Positions 8,363 through 15,281 of a stretch of 30,009 bases of DNA are shown here, piece after piece. Positions within the stretch are counted from its first letter, which is position 1. The number at the start of each line of letters is the position of its first letter. The notes under the pieces were generated by a model that had not been told where the DNA came from, did not search any database, and saw nothing but the letters and a program-made list of their open reading frames with translations. Both the position numbers and the translations under genes were made by a program. Source of the DNA: Clostridia bacterium (lineage in GTDB: Bacteria; Bacillota; Clostridia; Oscillospirales; CAG-272); the NCBI GenBank assembly GCA_017407375.1, contig JAFQWT010000064.1, positions 1 through 30,009 on the forward strand, in the 5' to 3' direction.

Positions 8363-8387
8363 GCCGACCCGCATAGTGCGGGTCGGC
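8363..8387 (-). terminator. Minus-strand terminator for the 64-residue gene
   Basis: Perfect 11-bp stem GCCGACCCGCA/TGCGGGTCGGC (8363-8373 with 8377-8387), loop of three. On the minus strand it is followed by TTTTTTA; on the plus strand by CCCC. It therefore reads as an intrinsic terminator only for the minus strand and marks the end of the small gene at 8423-8617. Confidence 0.8.
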
Positions 8388-8422
8388 CCCCTGACGGTGT
8401 GACGGCTTCCATCAACCGACCG

Positions 8423-8617
8423 TCAATAGAATTCCTGTGCCTCAACTCGGTCCGAAAGCGAAAGGACGAGGAGGCGCATCTCTGCCCGTGTGCGTGCGGC
8501 GCACGCTCTGGCGACCACGCGGTCGCGCTCCTTGGGCGAAAGCGAGGAAAACCGTTGCATAGCTCGCTTGTCGCGCACGATCTCGATAAGAAATCCGTCG
8601 GGCAGCTTCTTTTCCAA
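8423..8617 (-). CDS. Small conserved-looking protein, 64 residues, TTG start
   Basis: A 64-residue soluble protein I cannot name. Its plan is a short LPDGFLIEI segment, KRAMQRFSSLSPKERDRVV, then ARTRAEMRLLVLSL. That pattern (proline-glycine-phenylalanine entry, LSxxERxxVV helix, arginine-glutamate-methionine helix) resembles small helical proteins seen in Clostridia and, loosely, the C-terminal segment of the YdeI/OmdA family; this is recall, not a search. Support that it is real: a strong GGAGGA site ten bases before the TTG, an intrinsic terminator on the same strand 36 bases past the stop, and no competing gene. Overlapping ORFs on the other strand lack such signals. It is divergent from the DUF1015 gene, with a palindrome between them (8704-8718). 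No membrane segment or signal peptide is seen. Confidence 0.72.
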   Translation of the reverse strand: MEKKLPDGFLIEIVRDKRAMQRFSSLSPKERDRVVARACAARTRAEMRLLVLSLSDRVEAQEFY

Positions 8618-8703
8618 GACTCAAAATTCCTCCGTATCAGGGTAGGGCGCACAAGGCGGCGCCCTCACGGGGAATTCCGTCTTGCTTGTCCTACGTCTAT
8701 TAT

Positions 8704-8718
8704 GTGCCGTTTCGGCAC
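8704..8718. promoter_or_regulatory. Palindrome between divergent genes, possible operator
   Basis: Inverted repeat GTGCCG-TTT-CGGCAC, six-bp arms, in the 132-bp gap between the small minus-strand gene and the DUF1015 gene. I could not assign convincing -35/-10 pairs here, so the operator role is only a suggestion; it could also be a leader hairpin. Confidence 0.4.
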
Positions 8719-8749
8719 TCTTATACCAAAAACAAAAAAAGGAAACGCT

Positions 8750-10015
8750 ATGAAAAATCTTTGCTTCTCCCCCGCTGACATCCTGCTCCCCGACTTTACG
8801 CGTACCGACGGGGAAAAATGGGCCGTTATCGCCTGCGACCAGTTCACGAGTGAGCCCGAATACTGGGAGGAGGCCGCCCGCTTTGTGGGGGATGCGCCCT
8901 CCGCCCTTTCCCTCATCCTTCCCGAGTGCTATCTTGCCGAGCGCGGTGAGCGCACCCCAAGGATCAACGCCGCCATGGCCTCCCTTGCGGAGGGGGACTT
9001 CTTCAAGACCCACAAGAACGCCGTTCTGTACCTTGAGCGCACCTGCCCCGACGGGCGCGTGCGCCGCGGTCTTATCGGCAAGGTCGACCTTGAGTGCTAC
9101 GGCTACGGTGCCACCGACACCCTGCCGATCCGCGCGACCGAGGGCACGGTGCTGGACCGCATCCCCCCGCGCGTGGAGATCCGCCGCGATGCGCCCCTGG
9201 AGCTTCCGCACGTGATGCTCCTCATCGACGACCGCGAGGGCCGCATCATTGAGGGCATTGCCCAAGCGACAGGGGGCGAGGAGATCTACCGCTTTCCGCT
9301 GATGGCGGGGGGCGGCTCGGTGCGCGGCGTACGCCTGACCGACGACGAGGTCGCCGCGATCGACCGTGAGCTTTGCCGCCTTGCCTCTCCCGAGGAGCAG
9401 AGGAAGAAATACGGGGCCGAGGGTCCCGCCCTCCTCTTTGCCGTGGGAGACGGCAACCACTCGCTGGCCACGGCCAAGGCGATCTATGAGGAGCTGAAGA
9501 CAACGATCGGGGCGGAGGCCGCCGCCCGCCACCCCGCGCGCTACGCGCTTTGTGAGGTAGTCAACCTGCACGATGCGGCGCTGGACTTTGAGCCGATCTA
9601 CCGTGTGGTGACGAACACCGAGCCCGAGGCCCTGCTTTCCGCCCTTACCGCCTACACCGAGGCCCACGGCGACCCCTCCCTGCCAAAGCAGGAGTTCACC
9701 GCGGTGACAAAGGGCGGCCGCCTGCCCCTCTCGCTCAGCGCTCTGCACGTCCAGCCCGTGGGCACGCTGCAGGCCTTCCTTGACGATTACATGAAGACCC
9801 ACCCCGAGGCGGAGGTCGATTACATCCACGACGAGGCCTCGCTCTGTGCGCTTTCCGAGCGCCCGCACGCCATTGGCTTCCTCTTCCGCGGGATGGAAAA
9901 GGCCGACCTCTTCCCTGCCGTGGCGGCAAGCGGCCCCCTGCCGCGCAAGACCTTCTCCATGGGGCACGCGCGGGACAAGCGCTATTACCTCGAGGCGCGG
10001 AGGATCCGCCCGTGA
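8750..10015 (+). CDS. DUF1015 family protein
   Basis: A 421-residue protein of the DUF1015 family, widespread in anaerobes and of unsettled function. Family marks: an N-terminal region with KWAVIACDQFTSEPEYW, a middle part with GLIGKVDLECY and LMLLIDDREGRIIE-like strands, then LLFAVGDGNHSLATAKAIYEE (the conserved GDGNHS-x-A-T-AK motif), and a tail with EVVNLHDAALDFEPIYRVV and IGFLFRGMEK. No signal peptide or membrane segment is seen, so it is likely cytoplasmic. The frame is open from 8399, but the ATG at 8750 with AAAAAAAGGAAA just upstream and the match to the family N terminus fix the start. The stop TGA overlaps the GTG of the next gene (GTGA), so the two are coupled. Confidence 0.9.
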   Translation: MKNLCFSPADILLPDFTRTDGEKWAVIACDQFTSEPEYWEEAARFVGDAPSALSLILPECYLAERGERTPRINAAMASLAEGDFFKTHKNAVLYLERTCPDGRVRRGLIGKVDLECYGYGATDTLPIRATEGTVLDRIPPRVEIRRDAPLELPHVMLLIDDREGRIIEGIAQATGGEEIYRFPLMAGGGSVRGVRLTDDEVAAIDRELCRLASPEEQRKKYGAEGPALLFAVGDGNHSLATAKAIYEELKTTIGAEAAARHPARYALCEVVNLHDAALDFEPIYRVVTNTEPEALLSALTAYTEAHGDPSLPKQEFTAVTKGGRLPLSLSALHVQPVGTLQAFLDDYMKTHPEAEVDYIHDEASLCALSERPHAIGFLFRGMEKADLFPAVAASGPLPRKTFSMGHARDKRYYLEARRIRP

Positions 10016-10359
10016 GGTGGGCGCCCCTCCTCAAAATCCTGCGGGGACTTCTGACGGGCCTTGCCTTTTACACGCTGTACTCGGTCCTGGTAGCCCTTGG
10101 TGCCAACTGGATCTTTTGGGTCTATCTGGCGTTATGCTCGGTCAGCGCCGTTGTCTACGTGGCGGGGGTGCGCGGCAACCTCACCCCCATGCCAAAGGAG
10201 CCGCCCCCCACCTGGCCGCGCGACACGTGGGAGGAATACCGTGAGCGCGTGGAAGAAACGCGGCGGCGCCTTGCCTTTTTGCCCGTCATTTTTGTGGGCA
10301 CGGCGGTGACGCTGGTGCTGGACGCCGTTTGGCTCTTCCTCCTTGACGGTGTGATATAA
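10012..10359 (+). CDS. Small membrane protein, 115 residues, coupled to the DUF1015 gene
   Basis: Unrecognised 115-residue protein. Three or four hydrophobic segments are visible: about residues 8-30 (LRGLLTGLAFYTLYSVLVALGAN), 31-53 (WIFWVYLALCSVSAVVYVAGV) and 88-113 (LAFLPVIFVGTAVTLVLDAVWLFLL). Between them lies a polar loop with PMPKEPPPTWPRDTWEEY and a short charged helix ERVEETRRR. It starts at GTG 10012, which shares four bases with the TGA of the DUF1015 gene, and GGAGGA lies seven bases upstream inside that gene. It is followed by a terminator (10370-10402), so the pair is a complete two-gene operon. A partner role with the DUF1015 protein is inference from coupling only. Confidence 0.78.
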   Translation: MRWAPLLKILRGLLTGLAFYTLYSVLVALGANWIFWVYLALCSVSAVVYVAGVRGNLTPMPKEPPPTWPRDTWEEYRERVEETRRRLAFLPVIFVGTAVTLVLDAVWLFLLDGVI

Positions 10360-10369
10360 GCTGTCACAT

Positions 10370-10402
10370 AAAAAAAGCAGACACGGTGTGTCTGCTTTTT
10401 TT
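10370..10402. terminator. Bidirectional terminator between converging genes
   Basis: Stem GCAGACAC/GTGTCTGC (10377-10384 with 10388-10395), loop GGT, A7 and T7 tracts. It serves the plus-strand membrane protein gene and the minus-strand EamA gene, whose stop is at 10405. Confidence 0.92.
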
Positions 10403-10404
10403 AT

Positions 10405-11301
10405 TCAGATGCTAAGCAGCACCACGGCGGTGGCGCCGAGGGCGAGGCCGAGGAGCTGGCGCTTTTCAAACCTCTCGCGAAAGAGGAGGACGGCAAGGAG
10501 AAAGGAGCCGAGACTCTTTAAGACCGAGCCCATGGGGCCCGAATAGGAGACGTGGATGCCGATCTGGAGCATCAGGATCTGCAAAAGGTTGGTGGCGCCG
10601 TTGGAAAGCCCCGCCACGGTGGCAAAGGGCGCCCCCTTTTTGAAGATGCCCCAGCAGTCGCGCTTATCGCGCGCGATGCCGACAACGATGAGCGAGAGCG
10701 CCGAGAAGCCGAGGCAGACGATCATAAATTCGTTATTGTAGGCGCTCTTATAGAGGTCCTGCTGGTACATACGGACGATGCTGAAGCCCGCCGCCGCAAA
10801 GACCGAATAGGCAATGGCAAACAGCCAACGGAGCGTGATGCGCGTTTTCGCGGTCGGCGCCTCCTCGGGGTTCTTCTTGCGGAGCAAAAAGATCGAGACG
10901 GCGATGATCGCAAAGCCACACCAGGTAAGAAGCCCCGCCGCCTCCCCACGGAAGAGGAGGCCGTAGGCCACCGTAAGAACGAGGGAATAGGAGAGAATGA
11001 GGTTGGAGAGGGCGTACGAGCCCCACTGCACGGCGAGGTAGGTCATCAGCGATGCCGAGGCGTAAAGAAAGCCGCCGAGCAGCCCGAAAAGGACGATGGG
11101 CCAGGAAAACTCAAACCCGACGCCCCCAACGCTCTCGACCGCCTCACGAATGACGAACACGAGCATCGAAAAGAGCGAGACGAGCGCCGTGAAGAAAAAG
11201 CCGCCCTTCTCGTGCTTGCGGTTGTAGAGCTTGATCATCACGCCCTCGGCAAGACCCGTGGCCGTGGAAAGAAGAAGAAAAGGCAAGGCGGCAAGGAACA
11301 T
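10405..11301 (-). CDS. EamA/DMT-family transporter
   Basis: A 298-residue inner-membrane protein with about ten transmembrane segments in two five-helix halves, separated by the charged stretch LRKKNPEEAPTAKTRITLRW near the middle. This is the drug/metabolite transporter (EamA, RhaT-like) plan. The first half carries GGFLYASASLMTYLAVQWGSYALSNLILSYSLV in outline and the second LSNGATNLLQILMLQIGIHVSYSGPMGSVL, both matching the conserved helix-helix glycine pattern of the family. The substrate is unknown; DMT members export amino acids, metabolites or drugs. It starts at ATG 11301 with ACGGAGAAG upstream, only 14 bases after the rlmH stop, so both are probably read from the rlmH promoter (11858-11886). 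No functional link between the two is evident. Confidence 0.86.
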   Translation of the reverse strand: MFLAALPFLLLSTATGLAEGVMIKLYNRKHEKGGFFFTALVSLFSMLVFVIREAVESVGGVGFEFSWPIVLFGLLGGFLYASASLMTYLAVQWGSYALSNLILSYSLVLTVAYGLLFRGEAAGLLTWCGFAIIAVSIFLLRKKNPEEAPTAKTRITLRWLFAIAYSVFAAAGFSIVRMYQQDLYKSAYNNEFMIVCLGFSALSLIVVGIARDKRDCWGIFKKGAPFATVAGLSNGATNLLQILMLQIGIHVSYSGPMGSVLKSLGSFLLAVLLFRERFEKRQLLGLALGATAVVLLSI

Positions 11302-11315
11302 AGCGGTCTTCTCCG

Positions 11316-11795
11316 TTACTTATGATATTTTTTTCCGTGAAGAATGGAAAAGGAGCGGTAGAGGATCTCCATAAGGAGGGTACGCATCAGCTGGTGCGGA
11401 AAGGTGAGGGCGCTGACCGAAAGGCGAAGGTCGGCCCGCGCCTTGACGGCGGGCGCAAGCCCGTGCGAGGAGCCGATGATGAAGCAGAGCTTGCCCGTGC
11501 GGTCGGCCGCCGCCCCAAGCGCCGCGGCCAGGGTGGGGGAATCCATGCTCCTTCCCTCCACACACAGCGCCACGGTATAGGCCCCCTCGGGCACGGCGGC
11601 AAGGATGCGCTCTCCCTCCGCACGGAGGGCGGCCTCCACGGCGGCGGGCTGCTCCTCGTTGGGGATGCGCTCCTCCTTCAGGGAGACCTCCTCCACGCGG
11701 GCAAAGGCCGAAAGGCGCTTTTTGTACTCTGCCACCGCCTCGGTATGGTAGCGCTCCTTGAGCGTTCCCACCGAAATTACCGTCAACTGTACCAA
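11316..11795 (-). CDS. rlmH: 23S rRNA (pseudouridine1915-N3)-methyltransferase RlmH
   Basis: SPOUT-class methyltransferase that modifies pseudouridine 1915 in helix 69 of 23S rRNA on assembled 70S ribosomes, using SAM. It is 159 residues, exactly the family length. Seen: N-terminal strand TVISVGTLKERYHTEAVAEY, LSAF, GERILAAV, the SAM-binding knot FIIGSSHGLAP (family FVIGGxxGL), LSVSALTFPHQLMR and the invariant C terminus YHK. The start codon is TTG at 11795 with AAAGGGG seven bases upstream; no ATG or GTG fits the family N terminus. Its leader contains a six-bp hairpin (11835-11850). It is followed 14 bases later by the EamA transporter gene. Confidence 0.96.
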   Translation of the reverse strand: MVQLTVISVGTLKERYHTEAVAEYKKRLSAFARVEEVSLKEERIPNEEQPAAVEAALRAEGERILAAVPEGAYTVALCVEGRSMDSPTLAAALGAAADRTGKLCFIIGSSHGLAPAVKARADLRLSVSALTFPHQLMRTLLMEILYRSFSILHGKKYHK

Positions 11796-11834
11796 GGTTC
11801 CGCCCCTTTCGTAAGGTTTTGTTTACAAATATGA

Positions 11835-11850
11835 GTGTCGCTTCCGACAC
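11835..11850 (-). promoter_or_regulatory. Hairpin in the rlmH leader
   Basis: Inverted repeat GTGTCG-CTTC-CGACAC lies between the predicted rlmH transcription start (near 11851) and its TTG start codon. It begins at or next to the first transcribed bases, so it may protect the 5' end or serve as an operator. No T tract follows, so it is not an attenuator of the usual kind. Confidence 0.45.
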
Positions 11851-11857
11851 CGCTGAC

Positions 11858-11886
11858 AGTATACACCATCCGAGAGGAAAAAGCAA
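11858..11886 (-). promoter_or_regulatory. Promoter for rlmH and the EamA gene
   Basis: Minus strand: TTGCTT (11881-11886), 17 bp, TATACT (11858-11863). It is back-to-back with the plus-strand promoter at 11915-11943, with 28 bp between the two -35 boxes. Confidence 0.75.
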
Positions 11887-11914
11887 GAGAAATGCGGGGA
11901 TTTTTTCTTGCCTC

Positions 11915-11943
11915 TTGATTTTTTCCCGTTTTTCCCTTATAAT
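11915..11943 (+). promoter_or_regulatory. Promoter for the AllA-like gene
   Basis: TTGATT (11915-11920), 17 bp, consensus TATAAT (11938-11943). The surrounding T-rich stretch contrasts with the GC-rich genes on both sides. Confidence 0.8.
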
Positions 11944-11982
11944 GGAGATGGACCGAATTACAGCACCGAAAGGAGCCATACC

Positions 11983-12474
11983 ATGAGAACCGTAAAGGTA
12001 GAAGCCCTGACGAAGGAGGCCTTTGCCGCCTTTGGTCAGTATTACACCATGTCCTCGCCCGAGGGCTATCCCCTCTCAGGGGAGCTGCACCGCTTTTTCC
12101 CCGACCGCCTGGTGGCCTCGCAGGGGAGGAACGTTGCCTATTCCCCGATCCTTGTAAAAAAGCCCGACGTCATGCACGTTACGCAGGTGGAGTACCACAC
12201 CACCACGGCCGAGATGATCCTGCCGCTGAATGACGACATGATCCTGCACGTGGCGCCCCCCTCGGCGGGTAAGCCCCTGCCCGAGTACACCCGCGCCTTC
12301 CTCGTGCCGAAGAACACCCTTGTCAAGATGAACGCCTGCGTCTGGCACCTCGCGCCCCTGCCCGCCAATGCCGACGAGCTTTGCGCCATGATCGTCCTTC
12401 CCGAATGCACCTACATGAACGACTGCACCGTGGTGGACCTCAAGGCGGACGAGCAGTTCGTCATCGAGAAGTAA
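11983..12474 (+). CDS. Ureidoglycolate lyase-like (AllA-fold) protein
   Basis: A 163-residue cupin-type protein, the same length class as AllA (about 160). The opening VEALTKEAFAAFGQYY matches the family start L-x-x-E-A-F-x-x-F/Y-G. The middle EYHTTTAEMILPLNDDMILHVAP matches the strand with ERHPLGTQAFIP. Then come RAFLVPKNTLVKMNACVWHLAPLP and an end with CTVVDLKADEQFVI matching the AllA tail. AllA splits ureidoglycolate to glyoxylate and urea in allantoin breakdown, but no allantoin gene lies nearby, so the real substrate may be another small acid; the family name is firmer than the reaction. Start: ATG 11983 with AAAGGAG about nine bases upstream. It is monocistronic, with its own promoter (11915-11943) and a terminator (12487-12519). 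No signal peptide is present. Confidence 0.8.
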   Translation: MRTVKVEALTKEAFAAFGQYYTMSSPEGYPLSGELHRFFPDRLVASQGRNVAYSPILVKKPDVMHVTQVEYHTTTAEMILPLNDDMILHVAPPSAGKPLPEYTRAFLVPKNTLVKMNACVWHLAPLPANADELCAMIVLPECTYMNDCTVVDLKADEQFVIEK

Positions 12475-12486
12475 GACGCCTTACGG

Positions 12487-12519
12487 AAAAAGAGCAAGCA
12501 CCGTGTGCTTGCTCTTTTT
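12487..12519. terminator. Bidirectional terminator between the AllA-like and GH3 genes
   Basis: Stem GAGCAAGCAC/GTGCTTGCTC (12492-12501 with 12505-12514), loop CGT, A5 and T5 tracts, placed between two converging genes. Confidence 0.93.
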
Positions 12520-12522
12520 GCG

Positions 12523-14133
12523 TTACAGGATAAGGTCGCCCTTCTCGTGAAAGGGGATACGGTAAGGGAGCGTACCGTGGGGCGCGGCATTGCCCGCGAG
12601 GATCTCAAGGCCGTGCATCACACAATCGTTGGCGGCAAGGCCGAGAAGGACGCGCTTCACGTAGGGCGCGTAGGCGGCCACGTAGGGATTGCCAAAATGC
12701 AGATGAGCCGCGATGCGGTCGGTCGATTGCAGGGCATCCATAAGGTCCACGATGCGCGTGGTAAGCGTCTCTCGGCCGATGAAGGCCGAGGGCTGAAAGA
12801 AGGTGATGAACACCACGTCTTCATAGTGCGTTTGCTTATCAAAGACGGCCTCGCTGTGGTAGGGTGCGGGAAACTGCGGAATATCGACGACCTCCGAGCG
12901 GGGGAACAGCTCACGAATGCGGGTGGCGATCCGCTTCGGGAAGTACCAGTCGCGCGGACCGGGGGTGTAATTCTCCTCCGAATCGATCGTGACCTTGCCG
13001 TCGGTCATAATAACGAAGAGGTGGCGGCCGTCCCGCGATATCGAGGGGGACAGCCCCTCCTCGAGACGGGAGGCAATGCACTCGCGGCAGAGGCGGCGCG
13101 TGTTTTCCTTGTCCACCTCAAGCTCGGCCGCCGTGCCGACCTCGGGCAGAAGCGCCGCCTTGTGCTGAGCCGCCAGGACGTGGTCGAGAGCACGCTCAAG
13201 GTCCGCTTCCGAGAACATTCCCGCGGCGTAGCGCTCACAAAAGGCCTCGTAGCCCTCCTTGGCGCCGATCTTCCAGACGAGGGGGATATCGTTGCCCGCG
13301 GCCACCGCCATCGCGGCGGGATCGTACCAACCGTAGTTGTTGACAACACCCCCCATCGAGAGCGCGTCGGTAACGAGGAAGCCGTCAAAGCCCAGCTCTC
13401 GAATGATGTCGATCACGGGCCTTGAGAGGGTGGCGGGGCGCTCGGGGTCTACCTTGGGGTAGCGCTCGTGACCGACCATAATACCGTCGATCAGCCCCTC
13501 GCGCATCAGCTCCCTGTAGGGATAGAGAGCGTAGTCGATGATCTCCTCGCGCGTGGCATCGTCATACCCCTCGCGCATGTGCGTATCCCATGGCATGGCC
13601 TTGGTGCTTCCCGGGTAATGCTTGGCACAGGTGAGAACGCCGCCCTCGTGCATACCGCGCGTCATCGCGGCGCCGTAGCGGGCAGCCAGCTCCTTATCGG
13701 GGCCGAAGGAGCGCGTGGTGGCGCCGCAGGGGGCGTTCCCTCCGCAAAGGTCCAAAACGGGACTGCAGATGACGTTGTAGCCCATATTGCGGTGAGTGGC
13801 CGCCGTGAGACGCCCGAAGGAGTGGGCGTACTCCGTGCGCCCCGCGACCGTGAGCGAAAGCTGCTGAGGAATGCGGTAGTCCACGTGTCCCTCCTCGGCA
13901 TCGCATAGGATAAGGATCGGGTAATCGGCCGCCTCAAGAATGCGGGCGATCGTTTCCGCACGGTGGCCGACCCCGGGCTGGATCCAGACCGAGCCGAGGC
14001 GACGCTCACGGATCATTTCCATGACGTAGTCGATGTTTTCTTTATCGTTGGCCGATACGTTGGCACAGTACAGCTGGCCGAGCTTTTGCTCAAGGGACAG
14101 GGCGCGCCTGTCGAGCTCCTTGACGTGTCTCAT
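12523..14133 (-). CDS. Glycoside hydrolase family 3, NagZ-like beta-N-acetylhexosaminidase
   Basis: A 536-residue GH3 enzyme with no signal peptide, so cytoplasmic. The TIM-barrel part (about 1-340) has DAEEGHVDY, GYNVICSPVLDL, RSFG (141-144), AKHYPG (170-175) and the NagZ-type loop ending in D-T-H (183-185), whose Asp-His pair is the acid/base of N-acetylglucosaminidases. The nucleophile is D256 in FLVTDALSM. Beta-glucosidase-type GH3 enzymes lack the D-x-H loop, so release of GlcNAc-type sugars is the best call. A second alpha/beta domain fills 340-536, as in two-domain Gram-positive NagZ. The loop reads KHYPGSTKAMPWDTH instead of the usual KHFPGHG form, so substrate choice may differ. Start: ATG 14133 with AAAGGAG eight bases upstream; an in-frame ATG at 14157 has no such site. 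It lies 44 bp after the PIG-L gene, probably in one operon. Confidence 0.88.
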   Translation of the reverse strand: MRHVKELDRRALSLEQKLGQLYCANVSANDKENIDYVMEMIRERRLGSVWIQPGVGHRAETIARILEAADYPILILCDAEEGHVDYRIPQQLSLTVAGRTEYAHSFGRLTAATHRNMGYNVICSPVLDLCGGNAPCGATTRSFGPDKELAARYGAAMTRGMHEGGVLTCAKHYPGSTKAMPWDTHMREGYDDATREEIIDYALYPYRELMREGLIDGIMVGHERYPKVDPERPATLSRPVIDIIRELGFDGFLVTDALSMGGVVNNYGWYDPAAMAVAAGNDIPLVWKIGAKEGYEAFCERYAAGMFSEADLERALDHVLAAQHKAALLPEVGTAAELEVDKENTRRLCRECIASRLEEGLSPSISRDGRHLFVIMTDGKVTIDSEENYTPGPRDWYFPKRIATRIRELFPRSEVVDIPQFPAPYHSEAVFDKQTHYEDVVFITFFQPSAFIGRETLTTRIVDLMDALQSTDRIAAHLHFGNPYVAAYAPYVKRVLLGLAANDCVMHGLEILAGNAAPHGTLPYRIPFHEKGDLIL

Positions 14134-14177
14134 CGTATCATCTCCTTTCGGTGTCATCGTGTGAGGGAGTGCCGCCC

Positions 14178-15035
14178 TCAGAACGGGAAGAAGAGGTGGC
14201 GCTTTTCCTCGGTCAAGGGCGCGCCGTATTCGCAGACCATAAAGGCCTCGGCGGTCCTTACGCGGCGGCCGCGCTCCTCGCCGTAGCGCTCGATGAGCTT
14301 TTGGCGGTGACGGGAGGCGGTCTTGGCGTACAGAAGCACGTAGCCGCTGTTTTCATCGGCGGCGAGGATCTCCCCATCGGTCATGCCGTCGACCGAGGGG
14401 CCGCGAAGGAAGGCGAGGCGCCCCTCACGGTCGCTCTCGGGGGGGACCTCCTGCCCGTAGGTATAGGGCAGCCACTCGTAGACCTGGGAAGCGTTGGCAT
14501 CGGCCACCTCGAGCTTTTTCTCAAGGAATTCGTCGGTGTCCACCACCACGTCGGCCTCAAAGGGGGGATAGCGGAAGGTGTCCTCAAAGTACATGATGAC
14601 CGGCATAAAGCGCATGGCAGGCACGTCGGGACATTCGTGCGGCACGGTGAGAAGGTAGGCGACGTCCTGAACGAGCAGGCCCGTATTTCTGTGGTCGGTG
14701 TGATAATCGTTCGGGCGGTGAGTGATAATAAGGTCGGGGCTATACTCACGGATATAGCGCGTGAGGCGGCGGCGTGAGGGAATGTCGGCCACGATGGTGC
14801 AGTCGTCCACGTCATCGCACACGTCGTACCGAATGCCGAGGATCTCACCGACGCGACGTGACTCCTCGCGGCGGACGCGTGAGGTCTCCTCGGGCGAGAG
14901 GATATGATGGCCGCCGCAGCCGTTGGCCATCGACAGAACGCGCACCTCATGGCCGAGACGGCAAAAATGCATGGCGGTGCCGCTGCCCTGGAACTCCATA
15001 TCGTCCTGGTGGGCGCCGATCATAAGTATCTTCAT
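14178..15035 (-). CDS. PIG-L/LmbE family deacetylase
   Basis: A 285-residue zinc-dependent deacetylase of the LmbE/PIG-L fold. The metal motif is AHQDD (8-12, with H9 and D12; usual form AHPDD) and the second site is HRPNDYHTDH (106-115), giving the third ligand H115. Family members remove acetyl from GlcNAc groups in GlcNAc-PI, mycothiol or bacillithiol precursors and in chito-oligosaccharides. A beta-strand run EADVVVDTDEFLEKKLEV and a C-terminal helix with ERYGEERGRRVRTAEAF follow the fold. Start: ATG 15035 with AAAGGAGAG upstream; the open frame continues to 15203 but crosses the promoter. The next gene is a NagZ-like hexosaminidase, so joint processing of an N-acetylglucosamine compound is inferred. 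No bshA-like glycosyltransferase is in view, so bacillithiol synthesis is not supported. Confidence 0.9.
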   Translation of the reverse strand: MKILMIGAHQDDMEFQGSGTAMHFCRLGHEVRVLSMANGCGGHHILSPEETSRVRREESRRVGEILGIRYDVCDDVDDCTIVADIPSRRRLTRYIREYSPDLIITHRPNDYHTDHRNTGLLVQDVAYLLTVPHECPDVPAMRFMPVIMYFEDTFRYPPFEADVVVDTDEFLEKKLEVADANASQVYEWLPYTYGQEVPPESDREGRLAFLRGPSVDGMTDGEILAADENSGYVLLYAKTASRHRQKLIERYGEERGRRVRTAEAFMVCEYGAPLTEEKRHLFFPF

Positions 15036-15093
15036 GGTGTGTCTCTCCTTTTTCCTGCATGCGGGGCCGCGGTCGGGAAGCATCATTTTCCGG

Positions 15094-15122
15094 TTGCAAA
15101 TTCCGCGCGCGTGTAGTATAAT
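15094..15122 (+). promoter_or_regulatory. Promoter for uvrB-uvrA
   Basis: TTGCAA (15094-15099), 17 bp, consensus TATAAT (15117-15122). Start would be near 15129, giving a leader of about 150 bases before the GTG at 15282. It points toward the minus-strand promoter at 15145-15173. Confidence 0.78.
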
Positions 15123-15144
15123 GTATAGGCGGGCGTTCGTCTCC

Positions 15145-15173
15145 ATTATATCGGCCGTATAAGGGAAAGTCAA
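15145..15173 (-). promoter_or_regulatory. Promoter for the PIG-L/GH3 operon
   Basis: Minus strand: TTGACT (15168-15173), 17 bp, consensus TATAAT (15145-15150). Start would be near 15138. It lies inside the uvrB leader and faces the uvrB promoter, so each polymerase must pass through the other's promoter. Confidence 0.82.
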
Positions 15174-15281
15174 GACGGTATTTTGCCTAATCCTCGGCCC
15201 CAAGATTTGTACAGTTTTGCTATGACGGATCCGCGCCCCCCATTCTCAAAAAACGGCATACGCCGAGAAAGGAGCCCCACC

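Noticed and set aside
8621..9967. 448-residue minus-strand ORF opposite the DUF1015 gene
   Set aside because: It is a shadow of a GC-rich coding region with no recognisable motif, and it also overlaps the promoter region of both divergent genes.
14178..15035. Bacillithiol synthesis (BshB) role for the PIG-L protein
   Set aside because: No BshA or BshC gene is in the window, and the neighbour is a hexosaminidase; the motif alone cannot tell the substrate.
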